DNA of 64,000 nt from Akanthomyces muscarius (Eukaryota; Ascomycota; Sordariomycetes; Hypocreales; Cordycipitaceae), in the NCBI RefSeq assembly GCF_028009165.1, contig NC_079246.1:3100001-3164000 (forward strand), written 5' to 3'. The notes under the pieces are model-generated. The model was not told the origin of the DNA, ran no database searches, and saw only the letters and a program-made list of their open reading frames with translations. This document shows, piece after piece, positions 23,139-32,401 of the stretch (within the stretch, counting starts at the first letter, position 1; every line of letters begins with the position of its first letter). A program made the translations under genes and the position numbers.

Positions 23139-24066
23139 ATGGCGTCAAAATGCTGGTTCGTCCTGCGGCAAACACATTACCCGCCCCCAGAATTTGAGCC
23201 GCGGGGATTCGGCGTTGTTAGCGGGCCAATATGCCCTGGACATCTTATTCCTGACTTGCGACATATCGACAACGTTATCAATAGAGGAAAACCTTTACAT
23301 ATCCCACCCAGCATGCCGCTGCATCGGACTGAGGGATGGAATTTGAAGTGGGATCTTGGAACAAAGGCTGGCTCTGGGATCTCGAGCAAATTTACCGTCC
23401 CTGTCACTGCAGCTTCTGCTGGACTGACTGTTGGCACAGAGGCCCAGTTGGCATTTCAACAATCAATTCAAAACTACTGGGACTTCGATTCGCTCGAGTG
23501 CCGCATCATTCAGCCTACCAGAGGCTACATCGACGACGTTATGGAGAGTGACGATCTTGCTATATATTTCAAGAGGAAAGGGCTCTTAAAATCGTCGTCT
23601 CTATTTATGATAACAGGTGTCATCATTGCCCGCGGCGCCAATAATGTGACAGCAATTGAGTCACGAGACAGAAGCATGAATGCATCTCTCGGCGTGTAAG
23701 TGAAAAAAAGATTAGAATCGCAATTATTAGCGCAACGCTGATGCCACTTCTAGAGAACTCCCCACCATTGTCAGTTCCACATTGCGCACTGACATCAACC
23801 ACTCCCAGCATCGCGAATCGTCCGCGCAAAAGTTTACAGACTTTGTTTGGGCGGTTCGGCTGGCCAAGATATCGCGAGGAATGTTTGATCGACAATGGTC
23901 ACACGAGACTGTTGCGTCTGGTGCCACGTTTAATGTTGATAATGGAATGACGACAGACAGCGAAATTGTAAAGGTGTTGAGGGACAACGGGTTGGAGATA
24001 CCAATCACAAGTCAATTCAGAACTGGCGGCGACATGTTTGTCATTAGTCAAATCCGAGAGCACTGA
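23139..24066 (+). CDS. Fungal gasdermin (HET-Q1/RCD-1-like pore-forming death protein)
   Basis: Exons 23139-23695 and 23754-24066, 289 residues; the 58-nt intron begins GTAAGT and ends CTAG. The N-terminal segment with CWFVLRQTHYPPPEF, SGPICPGHLIPDLRHIDNVI and the SLFMITGVIIARG strand match what I know of the Podospora HET-Q1 gasdermin, which is also close in length (about 280 residues). Fungal gasdermins are cytosolic and stay inactive through a short C-terminal tail; a protease removes it, and the N-terminal part then inserts into membranes and kills the cell. After exon 1 the frame continues into GVELPTIVSS and a C-terminal helical part of about 100 residues. The divergent S8 protease is the obvious activator. 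Which tail bond is cut cannot be seen. No frame damage is present. Confidence 0.9.
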
Positions 24067-24205
24067 ACTAACGTTAGTTACTCTATTGAGAGGCTCACTG
24101 TTCAAGAAAGCGTAGGCTCCATTTTTATTATTGAAATGGTCGCAAGCCTGATAAGAGGTGGCAAGGGCTGGCACAAAGAGACACTAACGTAGTTATAACG
24201 TTAGT
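24066..24205. repeat. Short palindromes after the gasdermin gene
   Basis: A perfect 14-bp palindrome AACTAACGTTAGTT lies at 24066-24079, and an imperfect one with ACTAACGT / ACGTTAGT arms at about 24183-24205. They could be terminator hairpins or remnants of a small mobile element. Their role is unknown. Confidence 0.5.
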
Positions 24206-24252
24206 GGCTATTGTTGCTATAAAGAAAAAAGAAATGACAATAAGAATGCACC

Positions 24253-24515
24253 GTCACTGAAGCAACTGTTCGCCGCTTCCACCTAGAATCAGACATTTAT
24301 ATTTACATCTTGTATAGGTAATTTCTTAAGATTCTCACAGACTTCTGAAAGAACCTTCATTAAACCATTTAATAGCTAAATATCTATATTTTCTCCTTAA
24401 AGTCACTGAAAGACTTATTTTGTGCCGCTGTGAAAGAAAACTATATCTTTTAGTTACAGTGGTGAGTAGGCCTGTACGCACGAAAAAAGAAGCGGCGAAC
24501 AGTTGTTTCAGTGAC
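24253..24515. mobile_element. MITE-like element, 263 bp, 27-bp terminal inverted repeats
   Basis: The left end (24253-24279) and the reverse complement of the right end (24489-24515) match at 26 of 27 positions, starting GTCACTGAA and ending CGCCGCTTC. The interior is AT-rich and has no open frame, as in miniature inverted-repeat elements that depend on a transposase elsewhere. TGCA occurs just outside both ends and could be part of the target duplication, but the boundaries are unclear. The element sits between the gasdermin and the Hsp70 fusion gene. Confidence 0.7.
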
Positions 24516-24830
24516 ATGTGCACGTGAACGATGCACTATGCTATGCTTAAAAAAAAGACGAAAGGAAACAAATTGTTATTCAGTTATATTTTAGTCTTGA
24601 TAAAAGTACACACGTTACCTGCGTAAGTGGAAACCATTCAGCAAGTTCAGCCGTCACGTGGTGGCAGGATGTGTTGTGGTAGAGAGGGGGGCAGGGGTTA
24701 TAGTAGTGAAGTGCTAATAACACACGGTGGTCACACCTCAAACTCATTTGAATATTGCAAACAACGCAAGTGTTGGTCAGCTCCCTACTTCTGACGCTAC
24801 TGTGCCTGGCGTTTGAAGACATTGAGTGCC

Positions 24831-27800
24831 ATGTCGAGTTCGACAATATACGAGTGCTCCCAAAAATGTCGACATCTATTACGACAGTGCATTGTATTAG
24901 CAGCTGCGACCGAGAGCAGAGACTGGTTCGAATGTAGGCAGGCCGACTTTAATGTGTGGGCTTCGAGCGTTCAAGCCTTCACGACTGGCAGATCGTCGTT
25001 CGATTATAGACTTCGGGAAAGACAAGATGTGCGCGGCACTGTATGCGATCTCCTCGGAGGCCTCGCTCAGACTCTCGAGCTTCATTTAGCAGCGAAAGGT
25101 GACACGCAACGTCAACCTGAAATCCAAGACAATCGTCAAAACCTGTTAGAGACCTATGAGGATGATATTGACATTAGTTTCTCGGACTTTTCCGAGGAGA
25201 GTTCCACATCCTATGCGTCTTCTGACGCGTCAAATGAGGCAATTTCTCAGTATGCCTCTAGTATTATCGCGATGCTTGAGCAGCTTGTACGACTATCCAA
25301 TTCCATACGTCGGTCTGCCATCAAACTTCGACAAGAACGGGCCGACTCACTACTCAAAATTGACGAGTACAGAGAGTTTCAAAGTGTTCTGAAGCTTATT
25401 ATCTTGAAAGACAGATTGATGCATGGCACTTCAATGACGTCAGCGGAACGGATGGAGCAGTTCAATCAGCAAGATCTCACTCCTGTACAACACAGGCTAA
25501 TTCACGCAAATGTTCTGAGGGAAAATCGAATTCGGATTACGATGAAGTCGAAACCTTCATTCACGTGGTCGCCGCAGGAAACTTTGGCTCGTGAATTGCC
25601 GGGGATTGTCCCAATCCCGGAGATCAAACCTCAACCTACAGCATCAGAAGTGCTACTCGGAACTAATGTCAAAACTGAAAAGATGATACGAGAGGCCACA
25701 AGCACCCGATCTCTCTCTATGGTACGAACAGCAACCGAAATCGGAAGCCAGTTCAATCTGGAGGTCGCCATGGCAAAGCAGAGGACCCCCTCAATTGTGA
25801 CGCGGGCAACGCGCATCGCGACCAGTCAATACTATCCCAGTTGTCCCATTGGTCGCAACGGCGAATCAATTCGATGCCCATATTGTGCGGAACCTCTGCC
25901 TAAAGAACTCACCACAGATGTAACAAGGTGGAGGTATATTTTGGTTTGGTCGGAGTCTTTGTGACGTTGAAAGCTGACCAACCTGCAGGGGCCACGTGGC
26001 GAGCGACTTGATACCATATACCTGTGTATATGACGATTGCACTGTTCCTTACAGAATGTATGCAACGTCCGACGAACTTTTAGCCCATATGAATGACCAG
26101 CACCCTTGCGATTATTGGGTCTGCAGTATATGCTACATGGAGCATCTACCATCGTATAGTTTCAAAACCGCAGAGGGATGGGGTCATCACATGGAGGCAC
26201 TTCACAAACAAGAACTGCCATCGAATCAACTTCCGTTGCTGAGTGAAACCAGCAAAAGGACGGGGCTGCAAGATGTGCTTTGCCCTCTATGTTTCGAGAC
26301 AGACGATAACCACGAGCCCAACTTTGAGCACATTGCAGCACATGTGCACTCATTCTCCATTTTCGCTCTTACATGGAACGTAGATGAAGAGGCCACGGAT
26401 ATCTCATCTGCTTACAAGGCGCAACAAGATACCCAGGACTGGGATTCAGGCAGCTCTAGAAGTTCTGACGATGACATGGCCCAACAGCAAGGGTCGACTG
26501 AACTGCACCCTAAGCAATCTGCCGGTCTGGCACCTTTGGATAAGCACTCACCAATACGGCTCATTGTTGGCATTGATTTTGGAACTACTCATTCTGGGGT
26601 AGCGTATTACTTTCCTGACTCGCGAGATAAAAAGCTCAAAGTGATCAACGAGTGGCCCGGTACGTCGCATAATTCCTCTCTTGGACGTGAACTGACTGTC
26701 TGCCAGGCACCCTGCTTGAAGTGCCCAAGATCCCGACAACTGTCAGGTACGACAAAGATGACGCAGAGAAGTTCGAATGGGGAGCTTCAATAAAAGCCTC
26801 CGATGGAACTTTCAGTGGAGTAAAGCTGCTCCTAAACCCGAGTCAAAAGCTTCCCTGGCATGTTGCGCGCACTGATGTCAAGGCAGCCTTGAGGTTGCTG
26901 CCGCTTTCCAAGACTCCCAAGGACGTTGCGGCGGACTTTTTGCGCGCAATGGTATTGCACGCCGTGTCGCAAATTGAAAGAAGGGTAACTCAAGCTGTTT
27001 TCGATTTGTTGCGGCCTGAATACATTCTTTCAGGTACTAATAACACTCTTCCTACTATGAAACATACGCTAATGAACAGATCAGTACCTGCGGTGTGGTC
27101 CGATGCCGCGAAAGATTCGACCCTGGAGGTGCAGTGCAACTCCTGCCCTTGGCAACATGATACTGCTAGTCAAAAATACGGCTTGAAAGTACCCTGCTGA
27201 TCATAAATTCAGGTCGCAAAAGCAGCCGGCATCACTCCGCTCACCTTGATCAAAGAGCCCGAAGCAGCGGCTTTGTACTTAATCAGACGCCTGGACGTCT
27301 TTCTCGATCCACGCGATGCCATTGTAATCTGTGATACCGGCGGAGGCACGGTGAATTTGACTTCCTATGAGATCGAACAGATCGAGCCTAGGCTTGAATT
27401 GAAAGAGGTCGTTCCTGGCTTAGGTACTTCCCAATGCGTCCGCACCAAAGAGTCTACTGACGCAGTCTCGTAGGAGTCATGATCGGATCTATGGATTTGA
27501 ATCGACGATTTAAAGTGGCCGTGGAAGAATTACTCCCCGATGATAAGTGGCAAGCACTAAAGAATAGCAGGGGCATGATTAAGGCCAGCCAGCAGTTCGA
27601 GAACCATATCAAACGCGTATTTACAGGAGATATGGACGAGGAACATTACGTATGCTTCCCCGGTGCTACCTTTGAAGATAATGAAGACAAAGGCTTGGTG
27701 GGAAATGAATGGAAAATGACAGGGTAAGAACTGAGCTCTTTTCCGCTGCATACATCCGCCTAATCGCAACGCAGGGAGGACGTCAAAGCTATCTTTGACC

Positions 27801-28876
27801 CTTTCATAGGTAGCATACTGGATCTGATCAAGGCTCAAGTGCATGGCGTTCAACTCAAGGGAAAAATCGTGAAAGTGCGTACGAAGACTCCGTGCTCAGA
27901 ATCGTTTTACAGCTAATAATTAAGGCCATCTTTTTGGTCGGCGGCTTCGGAGAAAACGAATATTTCCGAAGGGAAGTTGTGAGGGCTCATGCAGATATCA
28001 GAATCGTGCAGCCGGACGACGCTTGGATGGCTGTGGCCAAGTATGTACTCCTTTAGGCCTTTGGCCTGGCATGAGGATATTGGGTCGCGTGAATATGCTA
28101 ACACTGTGGTGCAGAGGCGCAGTATTATCAAGAATGCCAGATGATGCAGTCATCACCAGTTTCTTAGCGAGGCGCCATTATGGAGTGGAATTCGGCTCAA
28201 CCTTTGGCTCGGGGGTCGACCTGGAGGAAGCTACTTCTCACGACGATTCCACAGACGAGATGATGGCTAGTCGAGTAAGTCAAGCCCGTAGCTACGAATC
28301 TTCGTGCTTCAGCGTTTAATTCTTGTAGATGTCATGGCATATCAACATCGGCGACAGCATCAAAAGTGGCCAAAAAGTACGAATTCCACTATCCAGAGCC
28401 CTTCCTCAGGACTATGGACCTTCCGATACAATATTTCAAGAGATTCTTTATGAATGCCAGGACGAGTAAGTGGCAATCTTTCTCTCAGTACTTGTTGACT
28501 TGCTAAAGCAGCAGCAGGGTTGCGCCGACACACAGATCAAAGAGCTCGACGATCCAGCCGTGCTGCATGCTAGTCTTCGACATTGGCAACGTACCCACCT
28601 CAGAATTTATCAGAAAACCTGCAATGCCAAGCCAGACTCACTTCTCGAGCCAAGCTGGCCTACCCATCGAAACAGTCTCTCACGCGGGCAGTGGCAAGCC
28701 ATAGTAAGTGCAGAGGGGACCACACAGACTTGACTGCAGCTAATAAAGGAACACTTAGCTGGCTGGTGTTATATGACTTGGTAATATCATTTGAAACTGG
28801 ATTCATGGCCTTTTCAATGGAGATGGAAGGCCAGATGTTCGGGTCCGTCGAGGCGCATTTTAATGACCAGTTATAG
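24831..28876 (+). CDS. Fusion of helical/C2H2-like region to Hsp70 (HSPA12-like) ATPase
   Basis: Twelve exons: 24831-25933, 25989-26659, 26707-27033, 27085-27128, 27213-27423, 27474-27723, 27775-27874, 27925-28040, 28115-28274, 28329-28465, 28518-28703 and 28759-28876, giving 1140 residues. Residues 1-330 match the helical module seen ahead of C2H2 fingers, ankyrins or NACHT domains in fungi (GRSSFDYRLRE is typical). Residues 340-480 hold Cys/His pairs (CPYC, CVYDDC...H, CSIC...H, CPLC...H). From about 559 there is an Hsp70-type nucleotide-binding domain: IDFGTTHSG, VPAVWSDAAK, KEPEAAALY, CDTGGGTVNL, LVGGFGENEYF; the C-terminal part is HSPA12-like, not a classical substrate domain. Exon 11 has several possible in-frame acceptors. 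It may sense or regulate the neighbouring death module; that is inference from position. Confidence 0.85.
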
Positions 28877-29184
28877 CGACCTAAGATTCGATTCAGTTCG
28901 ACATTGCATGTCCAGTCGACTTTGTGTTTTTTAAATCATGAGTTCAAAATTAATCCTCAAACTCTGACAATTCCACCTTCTCCTTAAGTATGCTATGGAA
29001 AAACTAAAATAACAATAGTAGTAATAATTTAATAATTAAAACTCAATAATATACCTGATCAGTATAGCTTAGAGTTTGAGTTACCATCATATCCCTCCCT
29101 AGAAACTAACCTACTATACGCACAAGATAGACTAGCTAAGCTGTACACCTGAAGCTTTCTATGTTAGTAGTTGTTCCACTTATT
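28877..29184. other. AT-rich intergenic region
   Basis: Convergent 3' flanks of the Hsp70 fusion gene and the cutinase. Strongly AT-rich around 28990-29060. No gene or repeat recognised. Confidence 0.4.
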
Positions 29185-29865
29185 TCACTTCAGTTGGGCA
29201 ACAAGATGTTGAGCGCCTTCTTTTTGAACACTAGAGGTGCGTCCATATTGCGTATGAGCCCTACCCAGTCCCGGTCCCGCATTAGTACAGACATGATCAC
29301 CCTCGGCACAAATGTTCAGCGCCTTTCCACTGCTGACCCAATGCTGAGATAGCCCGATGGACGGATTGAGATAAAGCAAATCCCCGTGGTCCCCTCGAGT
29401 TGAGTCACCTCCCGTTGCATTCACAGTCGTCGACTGGTTCGCTACCTGGTACGGGTTGCCAGTAAGAAGCAAAGCCTCTATAGCATTCTCAGCAGGAGTA
29501 CCTGTCAAATCTTTGACCGCTGTCAGGATAACACCAGCGCCTTGAGAATATCCCAAGACGGCGTATTTCTGATCAGGGCATGCTTCAAGGCCATTGTGAA
29601 TGTAGTTCTTGACGTCTTGAACACCGATCGAAGTGGAGTTGTCCGCGGTTGAGGCCGGATAAACAACATCATACTCAATACCGCCTTTGACATTCTTCAG
29701 TGTGGTAGCGATCATGCCTTTGAAGGCAATGGATGGCCCCTGCGTCTCGGTAGTGCCTCTTGCCGAGACAATGACATATTTGTGACAGTCGTCCCTAGCT
29801 GCAATCACCGCTGCTGTAGAGGTACTGACAATGAGAGCAGCGAAAAGAAGCGTTTCGAAGAACAT
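29185..29865 (-). CDS. Secreted cutinase-family esterase (copy A)
   Basis: Single exon, 226 residues. A signal peptide (about residues 1-23) is followed by the cutinase fold: GYSQG with catalytic Ser107, Asp in CAEGDHVC and His in GRAHTQYG, with paired cysteines at the positions usual for the family. Cutinases hydrolyse ester bonds in plant cutin, insect or artificial polyesters, or acetylated polysaccharides; the exact substrate is not predictable. A TATAAATA box lies 100 bp upstream (29965-29972). A paralogue on the other strand starts at 31724. Confidence 0.92.
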   Translation of the reverse strand: MFFETLLFAALIVSTSTAAVIAARDDCHKYVIVSARGTTETQGPSIAFKGMIATTLKNVKGGIEYDVVYPASTADNSTSIGVQDVKNYIHNGLEACPDQKYAVLGYSQGAGVILTAVKDLTGTPAENAIEALLLTGNPYQVANQSTTVNATGGDSTRGDHGDLLYLNPSIGLSQHWVSSGKALNICAEGDHVCTNAGPGLGRAHTQYGRTSSVQKEGAQHLVAQLK

Positions 29866-29964
29866 TGTGGACTCGTGTTGAGGTAAGAACTGAGGAAATT
29901 ATTGGTCAGGCAAAGAAAAATGGTTGATTTAGGTTATAGAGATTATAGAGCGGACATCGGCCAA

Positions 29965-29972
29965 TATTTATA
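29965..29972 (-). promoter_or_regulatory. TATA box of cutinase copy A
   Basis: TATAAATA on the minus strand, 100 bp from the ATG at 29865. The same octamer stands 97 bp ahead of the paralogous gene. Confidence 0.55.
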
Positions 29973-30996
29973 TTCAAACGGACATTCGTTCCGCCTGTAA
30001 CGATACTACTGTGTGCTTGGGCTAAACTGATCATTCTTGACATAACACTCGATTTCTAAGGGCAGTTGCCATTCGACATGGTAGAAGACTACTGCAGAAG
30101 CGACACGTTTTCCGACGGCTGGTCTAGGCCATACACCGTGATGAGCTTTGCATTACCACTCCAGCCGTTTATTGTATTGTACTACCGAGCTCAACTGCCG
30201 CTATGCCACGCGTAGGCTAAAGTGGGTTGATTCAACCGAGTACTCCGACTACACTAGGTACAAAACAATGCCCATTCTCTTTCTTACTCTTAGTAGACTC
30301 ATTCGGCTTCGGAAAACAAAGGATGGGAGGGGCAGGGAAGGGTGGCCGTGTACGTTGTATGTCACGGGACACTTTGACTTGACGGTGAATCGATATCAAA
30401 GTTGCAATACAGACATCGTCATGCTCCTTTTGAGAGGTAAAGAAAAGTATATTGCCTACTATACAGTCAGTTCAATATGTGCTGTGGGCAAAGTGTCGTA
30501 TTACTTTGTTTACTTGGCATTGCCCTTTCTAAGCGAGGTCATGTGTAAGGAACTATCGTATGATTGAGCACAAAGAATAACAAGACAAAGGACTTACTAC
30601 TTCAGTGGCCATCTAAGTGCCGTGCCGTGGTTAAAAATTGGAGTTTGGTCAGTAATATGGTGGCAAAGCAAAGGGTCTCAGTGGAGTCTTCTTTTAGTTC
30701 CGACTAGTAATCAGTTGCCACATGGTTTCTATTTCATATAGTAGCGTCTGCCTGCTCGGTCTATTCCTACCTTCCGCAATAGGTATCTGCGATGGCTTCT
30801 AAGCACCATCTGCTGACTATTTCCATCTCTTGCGTTGATCCGCCGGATATTGCGTATAGCGCTAAAACACATGCAAGCACGATGGTACAGGCCAATCTGT
30901 GCGTAAAGTCTAAAGTATATGGACGAGCTAGCAAATGCGTGCGCTTCTCGACTTGTTAGTATTGACGCCTTGCCTAATGGAGAGAAAGTTATCGCC

Positions 30997-31041
30997 AGGC
31001 CTATTTTCGGCGAATTAAAAGGCCTATTTTCGGCAAATTAA
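30997..31041. repeat. Two tandem 22-bp copies
   Basis: A 22-bp unit starting AGGCCTATTTTCGGC occurs at 30997-31018 and 31020-31041 with a single difference. Function unknown. Confidence 0.75.
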
Positions 31042-31043
31042 AT

Positions 31044-31100
31044 AAAGAATCGAGAGTAATAGTAAGGACGTTAGAGCTACTAAAACTCTCGAGATTCTTT
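31044..31100. repeat. Inverted repeat, possible hairpin or element end
   Basis: Arms AAAGAATCGAGAGT (31044-31057) and ACTCTCGAGATTCTTT (31085-31100) are complementary apart from a 2-nt bulge, with a 27-nt loop. It lies directly after the tandem 22-bp repeat. It may be a remnant of a small transposon. Confidence 0.6.
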
Positions 31101-31619
31101 CTCCGACCGATCCCAGCGAAAGTAGGCACATGCTAGCTCGACCCATGCGCCCTCGAGGTTGCCGGACTACCGTGCCGTATTTTGGCTGCGGACTTCGCAA
31201 AGACGCGACGCGGGGTTCCCCGCGGAAAATTGATACTTTGCCAAGAAACTATTACCCCGGCCGGATAATCGCCCGTCTTTGAAAGGGGCCCGTAAATTGA
31301 CCCGAGTTTTCGGTGCTTTGTGGCCAGTCTGGACTTAACGCAAGTTAACGAGCATCACCCTGTCACAGTGCCAAAGGCAAAGCGAGTTGAATCGGTAATT
31401 TGCAGCCATGTTTCACAGACATTTGAGATGCCACGACGGAATTTGCCGCCCTTTGAATGCAAGATTAGTATCACGTTCTGCTGCAATAAAAAATGTCTCA
31501 GCTGAACGGATCGGCAATAGGGGGTTCGACAACTTACAAGGAGGCTTGCGGTAGCATACCACTACTAGCCTTTTTTCGGAGGTCTCGGTCATGAACTCAA
31601 AGAAGAAAGCTACCCCGAA

Positions 31620-31627
31620 TATAAATA
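31620..31627 (+). promoter_or_regulatory. TATA box of cutinase copy B
   Basis: TATAAATA 97 bp ahead of the ATG at 31724, the same octamer and almost the same spacing as copy A. Confidence 0.6.
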
Positions 31628-31723
31628 AGACACTGTGCAACCCTGCCCCCCTCCATTCTCCGTCCCTGTCACCTCAATTCAGTGTTCACTAGTTCAAGTC
31701 CATCTTCCTCACTTTTCACCGCG

Positions 31724-32401
31724 ATGTTGAACCCGATTATTCTCTGCTGTCTTGCTACTCTAGCAGCTGCGGCACCACTGACTGGCAGTTGCAACGACTA
31801 CGCCCTTCTCGACGCTCGTGGTACTTTTGAACCTCAGGGCCCCTCTGCTGGATTCAATATCATGGTCGCCAGCACTCTTTCTGCTCTTCCCGGTGGAGTT
31901 GAGTATGATGTGGTGTACCCGGCTTCCCCCGATATTTCGCAGAACAGTACCTTCATCGGCTCCGAGGATATCCAAAACTACATCAACAACGGCTACGCGG
32001 CCTGTCCTGACCAGAAGTACGCGCTCTTGGGATACTCACAAGGCGCCACTGTTGTTCTCGAGGCATTGCAGGCCTTGTCTGGTTCGAAGCCCGGCCAGCA
32101 GATAAAGGCAGTTCTGTTGATCGGAAATCCCTACCAGGTCAGTGGCCAAGCCACGACAGTGGATGAAAACAATGGCAACATTACCCGTGGTTTTGATGGT
32201 GCCCTGCTGCCACTGGCTGGCAGTCTCAGCTTAGACCCTAAGCTACCCCAAGATGGCACGGCTTTGAACATCTGCTATATTGGAGATCCTGTCTGCACAG
32301 GTCTTGCGTTTGCCGTTACAAGTGGTTTGCATCTTGCTTATCCTCTCGACGCGGCCGTGCAGCAGCTAGGAGCGAAACACCTCCTTGCAAGGCTTAGTTA
32401 G
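31724..32401 (+). CDS. Secreted cutinase-family esterase (copy B)
   Basis: Single exon, 225 residues; the start is the ATG at 31724, which gives a signal peptide of about 17 residues (cut after AAAA). The cutinase motifs are complete: ARGTFEPQGPS, YDVVYPAS, GYSQG (Ser105), Asp in CYIGDPVC and His in GLHLAYP. It is clearly paralogous to copy A (shared CPDQKYA, LGYSQGA, LLIGNPYQV-type segments) but well diverged, so the duplication is not recent. Like copy A it would be exported and hydrolyse extracellular esters. Confidence 0.93.
   Translation: MLNPIILCCLATLAAAAPLTGSCNDYALLDARGTFEPQGPSAGFNIMVASTLSALPGGVEYDVVYPASPDISQNSTFIGSEDIQNYINNGYAACPDQKYALLGYSQGATVVLEALQALSGSKPGQQIKAVLLIGNPYQVSGQATTVDENNGNITRGFDGALLPLAGSLSLDPKLPQDGTALNICYIGDPVCTGLAFAVTSGLHLAYPLDAAVQQLGAKHLLARLS

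Larger units (their letters stand above)
29973..31619. other. Gene-poor region between the cutinase paralogues
   Basis: About 1.6 kb with no credible gene. A 139-codon open frame at 30148-30567 has no signal, domain or codon pattern that I trust. Small repeats near 31 kb (listed separately) suggest old mobile or duplicated DNA. Otherwise nothing seen. Confidence 0.4.

Noticed and set aside
30148..30567. 139-codon open frame between the cutinases
   Set aside because: No domain, signal or codon bias; the composition looks random and no promoter or splice sites support it.
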